From positions 6,448,001 to 6,512,000 of the forward strand of contig NZ_LT607409.1 in NCBI RefSeq assembly GCF_900091505.1: a stretch of 64,000 nucleotides of DNA, written 5' to 3'. This DNA is from Micromonospora chokoriensis. GTDB lineage: Bacteria; Actinomycetota; Actinomycetes; Mycobacteriales; Micromonosporaceae. The translations under genes were made by a program, and so were the position numbers. The notes beneath the pieces are model-generated. The model searched no databases. It saw only the letters and a program-made list of their open reading frames with translations, and had not been told where the DNA came from. Positions 45,013 through 54,870 of the stretch are shown piece by piece. Each line of letters starts with the position of its first letter. Position 1 is the stretch's first letter.

Positions 45013-45324
45013 ATGCACCGGAACGACGCGACCAAGCAGTTCCACAGCGGCGACGACCGGATCGCCGAGCTGATCGACGAGAGTCCTGCGGTGGACCTCC
45101 CCACCCCCGACACCGACGTGCCGATGGTCAGCCGGTCGGTCCGGCTGCCGCTGGACACCTACGAGCGGGTGCGCTCCGCCGCCGACGCCCGGGGCATCGG
45201 GGTCACCACCCTGATGCGTCAGTGGATCGAGGCCGGCCTGGCTGACCTGGACGACTCGGCGACCGTCTCGCTCGCCGACGTCCGACGCGCGCTGGCCTCC
45301 CTGGCGCACCCCACCGCCGCCTGA
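45013..45324 (+). CDS. Ribbon-helix-helix antitoxin (BrnA/CopG-like)
   Basis: The 103-residue protein has a disordered N-terminal part (residues 1-35, likely toxin neutralising) and an RHH DNA-binding segment VSRSVRLPLDTYERVRSAAD with helix DARGIGVTTLMRQWIEAGL. GGAGG at 45000-45004 is 8 nt from the ATG at 45013, preferred over the GTG at 45007. It lies 13 nt after the toxin. The toxin-first, RHH-second order fits BrnTA-type modules, and the operator upstream (44682-44703) is the natural binding site. Confidence 0.72.
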   Translation: MHRNDATKQFHSGDDRIAELIDESPAVDLPTPDTDVPMVSRSVRLPLDTYERVRSAADARGIGVTTLMRQWIEAGLADLDDSATVSLADVRRALASLAHPTAA

Positions 45325-45327
45325 GCG

Positions 45328-45903
45328 TCATCCCCCCGCAGCCTTGGCCGCGGCCTTCATCTGCTGCTTGTACTCCCGCACCCGGCGCAGCGAGTCGACG
45401 TCGGTGACGTCGGCCACGGACCGGTACGCGCCCGGGTCGCCGTAGCCGCCGGCAGCCTGCCGCCAGTCCTGCGGGGTCACCCCGAACCGCTTGCCGAGCA
45501 GGGCCACGAAGATCTGCGCCTTCTGCTTGCCGAAGCCGGGCAGCCCGGACACCCGGCGCAGCAACTCCGGCCCGTCGGCGACGTCGGACCAGAGCAACGC
45601 CGCGTCACCGTCGTAGCGCTCCACCAGCACCCGGCAGACCTCCTGCACCCGGGCCGCCATCGCCTTCGGGAACCGGTGCAACGCGGGCGGCTGGGCGAAG
45701 ATCGCGACGAGCGCCTCCGGGTCGTACCCGGCCAGCTCCGCCGCGTCCAGGTCATGACCGAGCCGCTGGGTCAGCACGTACGGCGAGGAGAACGCCTTCT
45801 CCATCGGCACCTGCTGGTCGAGGACCATGCCGATGAGTCGGGCCAGCGGGCTGCGCTCCAGCAGCCGGTTGGCCTCGGGGTCGATGGGAAGTACAAGCGT
45901 CAT
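45328..45903 (-). CDS. HhH-GPD base-excision repair DNA glycosylase
   Basis: The 191-residue protein has the HhH-GPD superfamily fold: GMVLDQQVPMEKAFSSPYVL near the N-terminus, and the helix-hairpin-helix LRRVSGLPGFGKQKAQIFVA (residues about 120-140), where GLPGFGKQKA is the DNA-binding hairpin. The catalytic Asp position follows within GDPGAYRSVADV, but I could not verify it with confidence. No iron-sulfur Cys cluster is present. CAGGAT lies 6 nt before the ATG, giving a leaderless transcript, and the gene is divergent from the methyltransferase at 46008, whose promoter shares the same pattern. Confidence 0.83.
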   Translation of the reverse strand: MTLVLPIDPEANRLLERSPLARLIGMVLDQQVPMEKAFSSPYVLTQRLGHDLDAAELAGYDPEALVAIFAQPPALHRFPKAMAARVQEVCRVLVERYDGDAALLWSDVADGPELLRRVSGLPGFGKQKAQIFVALLGKRFGVTPQDWRQAAGGYGDPGAYRSVADVTDVDSLRRVREYKQQMKAAAKAAGG

Positions 45904-46007
45904 GGCACCATCCTGCCCGGCCGCCTGTTGCGGACGACCACCGACGCTCCGGGTTCGATCCGGCGGGTGGCCGCGTCCGGCGTCGCGGCGGCAGGCAGGA
46001 TGGCTGC

Positions 46008-47492
46008 GTGGACGAACACGACATGCTGCTCTCCCCCGCCGGTGTCGACGCGCTGCGGACCGCGCTGACCCGGACCGGTTTCACCAGCCACGGCATCGCC
46101 GAGAGGCTGGGCGCGCAGGCAACCGCAGCGGTCGCCCGCAACGACTATCGCGCCGCGTTGCGCGCCACCGAGGACGGCGATCCGCTCGGCACCCTGATCC
46201 GGGTGTTCATCTGCGACCAGACCGAGTCGGAGGCCGCGGTGGCCGCCGCGTTGACGCCGCTGAGCCTGGAGGAGGCGCTGGCCGGCGGGCTGGTCGAGCG
46301 GTACGGCGGCGGCCTGCGTGCCGGCGTCGACCTGGAACCGTACGGGGACGACTGGTGGGTGCTCGCCGACGTGCCGTCCAGCGCCCGCCCGGGTCGCCCG
46401 TTGCACGCCGAGCACGTGCTCGGCATCGGCGGGGCGACCCACACCCTGATCGGCGCCACCATGCGCCGGCCGGTCGGCACCGCGCTGGACCTGGGGACCG
46501 GCTCCGGCGTCCAGGCCCTGCACCTGTCCACCCACGCCGACTCGGTGACCGCCACCGACCTCTCCGAGCGGGCCCTGCGCTTCGCCGCGACCACCGCCGC
46601 CCTCAACGGTCAGGACTGGGAGCTGCTGCGTGGCGACCTGGTCGCCCCGGTGGCGGGCCGGCGCTTCGACCTGGTGGTGAGCAACCCGCCGTTCGTGGTC
46701 GGCCCGGGTACGACCACGCACGTCTACCGCGACTCCGGCCGGGTCGGCGACGCGATCGGCGCGGAGCTGGCCGCCGCCGCCCCGGGTCTGCTCACCGAGG
46801 GCGGCACCATGCAGTACCTGGCGAACTGGGTGCACGTCGCCGGCGAGGAGTGGGACGAGCGGGTGGCCGGCTGGTTCGCCGGGACCGGCCTGGACGCCTG
46901 GGTCATCCAGCGGGAGGTGGCCGACCCCATGGCGTACGTCGACCTGTGGCTCACCGACGTGGGCGAAACCGCCGACCCGCAGCGAATGGCCGCCTGGCTG
47001 GACTGGTTCGACGCGCACAAGGTGGAGGGGATCGGCTTCGGCATCGTCTCGCTGCGCCGGGGCGGTCACGCCGACCCGGTGGTCCGGGTGGAGGACCTGC
47101 GCCAGCGGGTGCAGCCACCGCTGGGCGACCAGATCGCGGCCTGGTTCGACCGCCAGGACTTTCTCCGGGTACGCGACACGGAGGCGCTGCTCGCCGAGCG
47201 CTACCGGGCCGCCGAGGGCCTCCAGCTGCGGCAGGAGGCCACCATGGGCGACGAGGGCTGGGCGGTGGACCGGCAGGTCCTCGCGATGCCCCACGGCCTG
47301 CGCTGGACCGAGGAGATCGACCCGCTGGTGCTGGCGCTGGTCGGTGGCGCCGACGGCCGGCTGCCCCTGCGTGACCAGCTCGCCCTGCTCGCCGCCGCAC
47401 ACGACGTCGAGCCCGACGAGATGGCCGAGGCCGCCGGCCCGATCGTGGCGCACCTGGTGGAGCGCGGTTTCATCGAGCGGGTGCCCGCCTGA
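46008..47492 (+). CDS. Class I SAM-dependent methyltransferase with N-terminal DUF7059-type domain
   Basis: The 494-residue protein has an N-terminal domain (1-145) with a winged-helix-like character, then a Rossmann methyltransferase fold. Motif I is ALDLGTGSGVQALHLS and the catalytic motif IV is VVSNPPFV. The NPPF motif marks enzymes that methylate amino groups on adenine/guanine or on glutamine side chains (RsmC, PrmC, N6-methyltransferases). A 200-residue C-terminal domain has no catalytic signature. It resembles actinobacterial DUF7059/DUF7782 proteins. CAGGAT precedes the GTG by 6 nt (leaderless). The stop shares a base with the dtd start (TGATG). Confidence 0.85.
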   Translation: MDEHDMLLSPAGVDALRTALTRTGFTSHGIAERLGAQATAAVARNDYRAALRATEDGDPLGTLIRVFICDQTESEAAVAAALTPLSLEEALAGGLVERYGGGLRAGVDLEPYGDDWWVLADVPSSARPGRPLHAEHVLGIGGATHTLIGATMRRPVGTALDLGTGSGVQALHLSTHADSVTATDLSERALRFAATTAALNGQDWELLRGDLVAPVAGRRFDLVVSNPPFVVGPGTTTHVYRDSGRVGDAIGAELAAAAPGLLTEGGTMQYLANWVHVAGEEWDERVAGWFAGTGLDAWVIQREVADPMAYVDLWLTDVGETADPQRMAAWLDWFDAHKVEGIGFGIVSLRRGGHADPVVRVEDLRQRVQPPLGDQIAAWFDRQDFLRVRDTEALLAERYRAAEGLQLRQEATMGDEGWAVDRQVLAMPHGLRWTEEIDPLVLALVGGADGRLPLRDQLALLAAAHDVEPDEMAEAAGPIVAHLVERGFIERVPA

Positions 47493-47914
47493 TGCGGGCC
47501 GTGGTGCAGACCGTCGCGCGGGCCAGCGTGACAGTCGACGACGAGGTGGTCGGCGCGATCGAGAACGGCCTGCTCGTGCTGCTCGGGGTGACCCACACCG
47601 ACACCGGCGAGACCGCTCAGACGATGGCCCGCAAGGTGCGCGAGCTGCGCATCCTGGACGGCGAGCGGTCCGCCGTCGACACCGGCGCGCCGATCCTGGT
47701 TGTCAGTCAGTTCACCCTCTACGGCGACGCCCGCAAGGGACGCCGTCCGAGCTGGACGGCGGCCGCCCCCGCCGAGGTCGCCGAACCACTGGTGACCGCT
47801 GTGGTAGACGCCCTACGCGACCGAGGAGCGAAGGTGGAGACCGGCCGCTTCCGCGCCCACATGCTCGTGGAAAGCGTCAACGTAGGCCCCCAAACCCTCC
47901 TCCTGGACCTCTAA
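47492..47914 (+). CDS. dtd: D-aminoacyl-tRNA deacylase
   Basis: The 140-residue enzyme hydrolyses D-aminoacyl-tRNA, a quality-control step in translation. It begins MRAVVQTVARASVTVDDEVV and contains the catalytic motif SQFTLYGDARKGRRPSW. The C-terminal substrate-pocket motif near VNVGPQT corresponds to the NxGP(V)T loop of the family, with Gln in place of Val. Coupled by a one-base overlap to the upstream methyltransferase. Confidence 0.95.
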   Translation: MRAVVQTVARASVTVDDEVVGAIENGLLVLLGVTHTDTGETAQTMARKVRELRILDGERSAVDTGAPILVVSQFTLYGDARKGRRPSWTAAAPAEVAEPLVTAVVDALRDRGAKVETGRFRAHMLVESVNVGPQTLLLDL

Positions 47915-47970
47915 CCCCAACCGCCCGCCCCGCCCCGGTGCGAAGCGGGCCGGGCCGGGTGGGTTGGGTT
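47913..47970. terminator. Imperfect bidirectional hairpin between convergent genes
   Basis: C-rich AACCCCAACCGCCCGCC on the left pairs imperfectly with the G-rich CGGGTGGGTTGGGTT on the right, around a short loop near 47940. It fills the gap between the dtd and spo0M stops. Confidence 0.55.
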
Positions 47971-48769
47971 AGGAGAAGAGGCCTCGGCGGGTCAGGGACT
48001 GGCGGAGCCAGTTGTCCAGCTCGGCGGTCCAGTCGGTGCGGTCGGCGGTGGCGTGGTCCACAGTGAACCGGCCGAAGGCATCCCGGCCCTCACTGAAGAC
48101 GCCGCCGCGCTTGTCGACCTCCAGGACCACCTGCATCTGCTGCGCGTCGGCGACGAAGGTGACCTCCAACTGGTTGATCGAGCGGGCGTACTGCGGCGCC
48201 GGGTTGAACTCGATCTCCTGGTAGAACGGCAACGTCTGCCGTACGCCGTAGATGTGCCCCCGTTCCACATCGGCACGGGCGAACCGGAAGCCCAGTCGCA
48301 GCAACGCGTCCAGCAGTCGCTCCTGCGCGGGCAGTGGGTGCACCGACACGGCGTCGAGGTCACCCTTGTCGACAGCGCGGGCGACCTCCACCTCGGTACG
48401 CAGACCCATCGTCATGCCGCGCAGGTGCTGCCCGTACAGCTCGGTGACCGGGGTCTCCCACGGCACGGCGAAGCGGAACGGGATGTCGTGGCGTTGCCCC
48501 GGCTCCAGCCGGAACGCGCCGGTGATCTGCTGGCGGTGGAACTCCTGGGTGGTGTCGTAGTCGTCGCCGCCGCTCTCCACCTCGACCCGGGTGACCAGGC
48601 CGAGGCTCACCTGGTCGATGTCGACCTGGTGGTCGCCGCCGACCACCTGGATGCGCCCGTCCAACTGGCCGCCCGGGCGGCAGTTCGGATCCGTCAACAC
48701 CGTCTCCACCGACGGGCCGCCGACGCCCATCGCCTGCCTGAGCCGCTTGAAGACCACGCTGTCCCCCAT
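47969..48769 (-). CDS. spo0M: Spo0M-type (sporulation-control) arrestin-fold protein
   Basis: The 266-residue protein starts MGDSVVFKRLRQAMGVGGPS and has paired beta-sandwich domains typical of SpoOM (YGQHLRGMTMGLRTEVEVA, FYQEIEFNPAPQYARSINQL, QMQVVLEVDKRGGVFSEGRD). In Bacillus, Spo0M affects sporulation control; in actinobacteria the role is not established. The ATG at 48769 is preferred to the upstream in-frame start at 48862 because it matches the family N-terminus. Its stop region overlaps a bidirectional hairpin. Confidence 0.9.
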   Translation of the reverse strand: MGDSVVFKRLRQAMGVGGPSVETVLTDPNCRPGGQLDGRIQVVGGDHQVDIDQVSLGLVTRVEVESGGDDYDTTQEFHRQQITGAFRLEPGQRHDIPFRFAVPWETPVTELYGQHLRGMTMGLRTEVEVARAVDKGDLDAVSVHPLPAQERLLDALLRLGFRFARADVERGHIYGVRQTLPFYQEIEFNPAPQYARSINQLEVTFVADAQQMQVVLEVDKRGGVFSEGRDAFGRFTVDHATADRTDWTAELDNWLRQSLTRRGLFS

Positions 48770-49005
48770 CTGTCGTCCGCGCCGACCCGAGCCGTCCACC
48801 CGTCCAACCGCTCGTCCGTCCGCAAGGTAACCGTGGCGGACAACCGCACACCCGGACGACACACCGCACCAGCGACCCGACCCGATTCCTGTCGGGTGCC
48901 CGATCGCCTCACTCCCGTTTTACGCCCCGCCCGCCAAGCTGTGTCTCACACCGGCACCGCTGGGCCGGAGACACGGCACAGACGTGGAAACGGGGAGAGA
49001 CAGAG

Positions 49006-50022
<1,017 letters not shown>

Positions 50023-50035
50023 CGCACCCGGTTCC

Positions 50036-50072
50036 CACGGAAGGCCCTGGCGGTTCGCCGGGGCCTTCCGTG
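50036..50072 (+). terminator. Terminator hairpin after sigB
   Basis: CACGGAAGGCCC (50036-50047) pairs perfectly with GGGCCTTCCGTG (50061-50072), with an inner GGCG/CGCC stem. It is 14 nt after the stop; no U-tract. Confidence 0.75.
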
Positions 50073-50110
50073 CCGTCGGGGCGTGCGACCGGGACACCGA
50101 CCGGCCGCGT

Positions 50111-52666
50111 TCAGAGTCGGCGCGGGCCGGTGTCCGGGCGGGCGGCGACGCCGCCCACCCGCACCTGGGCGTGCAGGACGGAGATGCCGCCCGGGCGGGC
50201 CAGCACCGGATTGAGGGTCAACGAGCGCACCCGGGGCTGCTCGTCGGCGAGCTGACCCACCCGCAACAGCAGGTCCGCCAGGGCCGGCCGGTCGACCGGC
50301 GCGGCACCCCGGTGCCCGCGCAGCAACGGCGCCGCCCGGGGCTCGTCGACCAGTTCGGCCGCGTCGGTGTCGGTCAGCGGAACCGCCCGCCAGGCCCGAT
50401 CGCCCAGCAACTCGGTGGCGACCCCGCCGAGGCCGAAGCCGACCACCGGCCCGAACGCCGGATCCTCCACCACCTCCACCACGCAGGCCACGCCGGGCGG
50501 CACCATCGGCTGGACCAGCGCCTCCGCTCCGAAGGTCGCGGCCAGCTCGGCGTACGCGCGACGGACTGTCGGCTCGTCGGGCAGGTCGAGCCGGACCGCG
50601 CCGAGGTCGAGCCGGTGCCGCAAACCGGGGGCGGCCGCCTTGAGCGCCACCGGGAAGCCCAGCCGCGCCGCCGCGTCGACCGCCGCGTCGGCCGAGTCGA
50701 CGGTCGCCGAGGCCACCACGTCGATGCCGTACGCGGCCAGCAGCGCACCCGGGTCGGTGCCGTCGGCGCGGAGCGCGGCCTGCGCGGCGGCCCGGTCGAC
50801 GCCGGGCAGCTCGGGTGCGATCCCGGGCGGCCGGCGTAGCCACTCGGCGTACCGGTGCACCCGGGCGAGGGCGCGGACCGCCTCCTCCACGCCGCCGTAC
50901 GCGGGCACGCCCGGCGGCAGCCGTCCGACCAGGAACGTCGCCACTGTCGGCTTACCCAGTGCCAGAGCGGCCGGTAGCGCGTCGGTCACGTCGGCGTCCA
51001 CAGCGGTCGACTGCCCGGGCAGCGGCGGCGCGAAGACCACCACCAGGGCGTCCACCCGATCGTCGGCGGCCGTCTCGGCGAGAGCGGCGGCGAACTCGGC
51101 GGCACCGGCGCTCGGCCCGACGTCGCGCGGATAACCGTCGGCCACGGTGAGGCCCTGCCCGACGCAGGCGGTGGCGGCGAGCCCGGTGAGGGCCGAGGAG
51201 TTGCCGACCACGCCGACCCGTCCACCCACCGGCAACGGCTGGTTGGCCAGCAGCACACCCACGTCGAGCAGCTCCGGCACGGTGTCCACCCGGATCACCC
51301 CGGACTGGGCGAAGAGGGCGGCCACCGCCACCTCGTCCGGCCCGGCGGTGTCACCGACCCCGACCGGGCGGGCCGGCGAGGCGAGCGCGACGACCGGTTT
51401 GGCGCGACCGATCCGCCGGGCCAGCCGGGCGAACTTGCGCGGGTTACCGAAGGTCTCCAGGTACAACATGATCACGTCGGTGCCGCTGTCGTCCTGCCAA
51501 TACTGAAGCAGGTCGTTGCCGGAGACGTCGGCCCGGTTACCGGCCGACACGAAACTCGACAGCCCGAGGCCACGCCGGTCCGCCTCAGCGAGCAACGCCA
51601 CCCCGAACGCGCCGGACTGGCTGAAGATGCCCACCCGGCCGGGCGGCGGCAGTGCCGGGGAGAGGGTGGCGTTGAGGCGTACCGTCGGGTCGGTGTTGGC
51701 CACGCCCAGACAGTTCGGGCCGATCACCCGCATGCCCGCGGCGTGGGCCGCGCGGACCAGCGCCCGTTGCGTGGCCGCGCCCTCCGCCCTGGCCTCGGCG
51801 AAGCCGGCCGAGATGACCACCAGGCCGTGCGCCCCCGCCTCGGCCGCGTCGGCGACCACGGCGGTCGCCGCCTCCGGCGGAACCGCCACCACCGCCAGGT
51901 CCACCGGCGTGCCGGCGTCGACAGCCGAGGGGTACGCGGGCAGGCCCGCCACCGTCGACGCGCTCGGGTGCACGGGCACCACAGCGCCGGTGAAACCGCC
52001 GTCGCGCAGGTGCCCGAGGACCGCCGCGCCGACGCCCTGACCGGTGGCGCTGGCACCGTAGACGGCGATGCCCCGAGGGGCGAGCAGCCGGGCGATCGAG
52101 CGGGCCTCGGTGCGGTGCTCCCGGCCGCGTTGCACCTCCAGGGTCGCCTCGGTGGGCGCGATCGGGAAGCTCAGGTGCACCACACCGTCGGCGTACTCGC
52201 GCTGGACCTGGTAGCCGAAGTCGGCGAAGACGCGCAGCATCGTCCCGTTGGCGGGCAACACCTCGGCGACGAAGCTCATGATGTCGTTGCGGCGGGCCGC
52301 GTCGGCCAGGTGCTCCATCAGCACCGAGCCGATGCCCCGGCCCTGGTAGGCGTCCTCCACCACGAAGGCCACCTCCGCCTCCGGGGCCTGCGGGCCCAGC
52401 CGCTCGTACCGGCCGACCGCGACGATCTGCCCGGCGGCCAGCACCACGAACGCCTCCCGGTCGCGGTGGTCGACGGTGACGAAACGGATCAGATCCCGCT
52501 CCGGGATGCGCGGGTACGGCGAGAAGTAGCGCAGGTAGCGGGTGCGCTCGGAGAAGCGGCTGTGCATCGCCACGATGCCCGGCGCGTCGGCCGGGTCGAT
52601 CGGTCGCAACTGGACGGTGCTGCCGTCGCTGAGCAGCACGTCCACCGGCTGGTCCACGGTCGTCAC
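50111..52666 (-). CDS. Protein lysine acetyltransferase: GNAT domain fused to NDP-forming acyl-CoA synthetase-like domain
   Basis: The 851-residue protein has an N-terminal GNAT domain (about 18-165) with the acetyl-CoA loop EDAYQGRGIGSVLMEHLAD. It then has a CoA-binding domain (about 190-300), a succinyl-CoA-ligase-like domain (VVISAGFAEARAEGA, RVIGPNCLG, VGIFSQSGAFGVALL) and a C-terminal ATP-grasp-like domain (AVALKAAAPGLRHRLDLGAV and VEVVEDPAFGPVVGFGLGG, quoted separately). The GNAT-first order is the actinobacterial PatA type, which acetylates acyl-CoA synthetases. The phospho-His of true ligases appears lost: GVGDTAGPD is found where SHTGSLAG-like sequence is expected. AcuC lies upstream in the same operon. 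Confidence 0.9.
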   Translation of the reverse strand: MTTVDQPVDVLLSDGSTVQLRPIDPADAPGIVAMHSRFSERTRYLRYFSPYPRIPERDLIRFVTVDHRDREAFVVLAAGQIVAVGRYERLGPQAPEAEVAFVVEDAYQGRGIGSVLMEHLADAARRNDIMSFVAEVLPANGTMLRVFADFGYQVQREYADGVVHLSFPIAPTEATLEVQRGREHRTEARSIARLLAPRGIAVYGASATGQGVGAAVLGHLRDGGFTGAVVPVHPSASTVAGLPAYPSAVDAGTPVDLAVVAVPPEAATAVVADAAEAGAHGLVVISAGFAEARAEGAATQRALVRAAHAAGMRVIGPNCLGVANTDPTVRLNATLSPALPPPGRVGIFSQSGAFGVALLAEADRRGLGLSSFVSAGNRADVSGNDLLQYWQDDSGTDVIMLYLETFGNPRKFARLARRIGRAKPVVALASPARPVGVGDTAGPDEVAVAALFAQSGVIRVDTVPELLDVGVLLANQPLPVGGRVGVVGNSSALTGLAATACVGQGLTVADGYPRDVGPSAGAAEFAAALAETAADDRVDALVVVFAPPLPGQSTAVDADVTDALPAALALGKPTVATFLVGRLPPGVPAYGGVEEAVRALARVHRYAEWLRRPPGIAPELPGVDRAAAQAALRADGTDPGALLAAYGIDVVASATVDSADAAVDAAARLGFPVALKAAAPGLRHRLDLGAVRLDLPDEPTVRRAYAELAATFGAEALVQPMVPPGVACVVEVVEDPAFGPVVGFGLGGVATELLGDRAWRAVPLTDTDAAELVDEPRAAPLLRGHRGAAPVDRPALADLLLRVGQLADEQPRVRSLTLNPVLARPGGISVLHAQVRVGGVAARPDTGPRRL

Positions 52667-52679
52667 CGCAACGGCCGGC

Positions 52680-53861
52680 TCAGTCCCGCGGATCGTGCGG
52701 GTCGAGCCCGAGCAACGGGAAGACCGTCTTGCGGGTGGCCGCGATCGCCCGGTCCACCGCGTTGGGCTCGCCGGTCGGCTGCCACGGCTCGTACGACGGG
52801 TCGGCGTCGTCGGTCATCCGCAACGGCACCTCCCGGCCCAGACGTCGGCTGGCGACCAACTCACGCCAGGCGAGCGGGGTCAGCGTGGCGGGGTCGACCG
52901 GGTCACCGGTGGCCACGGCGAGCAGGTGGCTCCAGGCCCGGGGCACCACCTCGACCAGCGCGTACCCCCCGCCGCCGGTAGCCACCCAACGGCCGTCGCA
53001 CAGCTCGTCGGCGAGCGCCCGCATCGCCAGGTAGGTCGCCCGCTGCCCGTCCACCGTCAAATTCAGGTCGGCGAGCGGGTCCAGTCGGTGCCCGTCCGCG
53101 CCGCACTGGGTGACCAGCACCTGCGGCCGGAACGCGCGCAGCACCGACGGCACGATCGCGTGGAAGGCCCGCTGCCAGGCGCTGTCGTCGACACCCGGGG
53201 GCAACGGCATGTTGACGGCGGTGCCCTGCGCGCCCGGCCCGCCCGTCTCGTCGGGGAAACCGGTGCCCGGGAAGAGCGCCAGCGGGGTCTCGTGCAGGCT
53301 GACCGTCAGCACCCTCGGGTCGTCCCAGAAGATCTGCTGCACCCCGTCGCCGTGGTGCACGTCGACATCGACGTACGCGATCCGCTCGGCACCCAGGTCG
53401 AGCAGGCGGGCGATCGCCACCGCGGGGTCGTTGTAGACACAGAAGCCGGAGGCCCGGGCGGGCATCGCGTGGTGCAGGCCGCCGGCCACGTTCACCGCCC
53501 GCCGCGCCTCCCCTCGCCAGACCGCCTCGGCGGCGGCCACCGTCGCCCCGGCGATCAACGCGCTGGACTCGTGCATCCCCTCGAACACCGGGTTGTCCGA
53601 CGTGCCCAGCCCGTAACCGGCGAAGAGCGGATCACGGGGCGCGGCCCGCACCGCGGCCAGGTAGGCACTGTCGTGCACCCGGGTGAGCAGCGAGTCGTCG
53701 GCGATCTCCGGCTTGACCACGCGCACCCCGGGACGGTCCAGGACGCCCAACTCGCGGGCCAGCGCCACCGTCAACTCCACCCGGACCGGATCGAGCGGAT
53801 GGTCGCCCATGTCGTAGGCGAGCAGCGACTCGTCCCACACCACCACCGTGTCGTCGGACAT
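52680..53861 (-). CDS. acuC: AcuC-type lysine deacetylase (class I/II HDAC family)
   Basis: The 393-residue Zn-dependent deacetylase has the catalytic His pair in GGLHHAM (His130-His131), the metal-binding YVDVDVHHGDG (Asp167, His169), a second metal Asp in CGADGHRLDPLADL and the transition-state Tyr in GGGGYAL. Bacillus AcuC reactivates acetyl-CoA synthetase by removing acetyl-lysine; the fused acetyltransferase starts 13 nt downstream, making an opposing enzyme pair in one operon. ATG at 53861; a weak GACGAT lies 6 nt upstream. The last 60 residues are outside the catalytic fold. Confidence 0.93.
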   Translation of the reverse strand: MSDDTVVVWDESLLAYDMGDHPLDPVRVELTVALARELGVLDRPGVRVVKPEIADDSLLTRVHDSAYLAAVRAAPRDPLFAGYGLGTSDNPVFEGMHESSALIAGATVAAAEAVWRGEARRAVNVAGGLHHAMPARASGFCVYNDPAVAIARLLDLGAERIAYVDVDVHHGDGVQQIFWDDPRVLTVSLHETPLALFPGTGFPDETGGPGAQGTAVNMPLPPGVDDSAWQRAFHAIVPSVLRAFRPQVLVTQCGADGHRLDPLADLNLTVDGQRATYLAMRALADELCDGRWVATGGGGYALVEVVPRAWSHLLAVATGDPVDPATLTPLAWRELVASRRLGREVPLRMTDDADPSYEPWQPTGEPNAVDRAIAATRKTVFPLLGLDPHDPRD

Positions 53862-53909
53862 GAGCCCATCGTCGCACGGGGACCGCCGCCGGCCCACCAC
53901 ACGCGCTGG

Positions 53910-54770
53910 TCAACGGCCAGGTGTCTCCCCGACGGCGACCGGACGAGCCGGATCGGCCACCCAGTTGCTCCACGATCCAACGTAGAGCGCCGCGTCGGTG
54001 CGGCCGGCCAGGTGCAGCGCCAGCACGGCCTGCGCGGCGGTCACCCCGGAGCCGCAGTACGCCCCGACGGTCCGCGCTCCGGTCACCCCGGCGGCGGCGA
54101 ACCGCTCGGTCAACACGTCGGCGGCCGGGAAGCGCCCGTTCGGGCCGACGTACTCGCCGGCCGGCAGGTTGACCGCGCCCGGCACGTGCCCGGCGACGGG
54201 GTCGATCGGCTCCGCCTCGCCCCGGTAGCGGGGAGCCGCCCGGACGTCGAGCAGCACGGCGTCGTCCATGGCGGCCAGGGTGGCGGCCTGCCCCGCGTCG
54301 AGCACCGGAAGCCCACCGGGTCGCACCTCGATGTCGCCGGGAGTCGGGGACTGCGCGTCGGTGGAGACGGGCAGACCGGCGGCGACCCAGGCCGGGTAAC
54401 CGCCGTGCAGCACCCGCACCGACCGGTGCCCCGCCCAGCGCAACGTCCACCACGCCCGTGCGGCGGCCAGGCCGTCGCCGCCGTCGTACACCACCACGGG
54501 GTGATCGGCGCGGACGCCGGCAGCCCGGAGCGCGGCCTGCAACGCGGCCGGGTCGGGCAACGGGTGTCGACCTCCCGCGCCCGGCGGACCGCAGAGCGCG
54601 GTGTCCAGGTCGACGAAGACCGCGCCGGGCAGGTGGCCGGCGAGGTAGTCGTCGCGGCCGGGCGCGCCGACGAGCCGCCAGCGAACGTCGAGCAGAGTGG
54701 GCGGGTCGACGTCGTCGAGCGCGGCGGCGAGCCGGTCGACCTCGACCAACGGCTCCTGGGGACCGGACAT
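53910..54770 (-). CDS. Thiosulfate/3-mercaptopyruvate sulfurtransferase (rhodanese)
   Basis: The 286-residue protein has two tandem rhodanese domains. The N-terminal one, with TLLDVRWRLVGAPGRDDYLAG (in pieces TLLDVRW and LAGHLPGAVFVDLD), lacks the cysteine. The C-terminal one has the active-site loop YCGSGVTAAQ with the persulfide-forming Cys and the CH2A region DAVLLDVRAAPRYRGEAEP. It transfers sulfane sulfur to thiophilic acceptors; donor is not readable from sequence. The start chosen is the ATG at 54770 (SGPQEPLVEVDRL); the run-on at 54782 is less likely. Divergent from the DtxR/IdeR gene, 48 nt before acuC. Confidence 0.88.
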   Translation of the reverse strand: MSGPQEPLVEVDRLAAALDDVDPPTLLDVRWRLVGAPGRDDYLAGHLPGAVFVDLDTALCGPPGAGGRHPLPDPAALQAALRAAGVRADHPVVVYDGGDGLAAARAWWTLRWAGHRSVRVLHGGYPAWVAAGLPVSTDAQSPTPGDIEVRPGGLPVLDAGQAATLAAMDDAVLLDVRAAPRYRGEAEPIDPVAGHVPGAVNLPAGEYVGPNGRFPAADVLTERFAAAGVTGARTVGAYCGSGVTAAQAVLALHLAGRTDAALYVGSWSNWVADPARPVAVGETPGR

Positions 54771-54870
54771 GGCGACCATCAAACACCATCCGTGTCGACG
54801 GCACGCGATTCGGCGGCGGTCGTCAGTCGTTCACCGAGGTACCATCGTGCACCGGAGGGCCGCTGACGTT

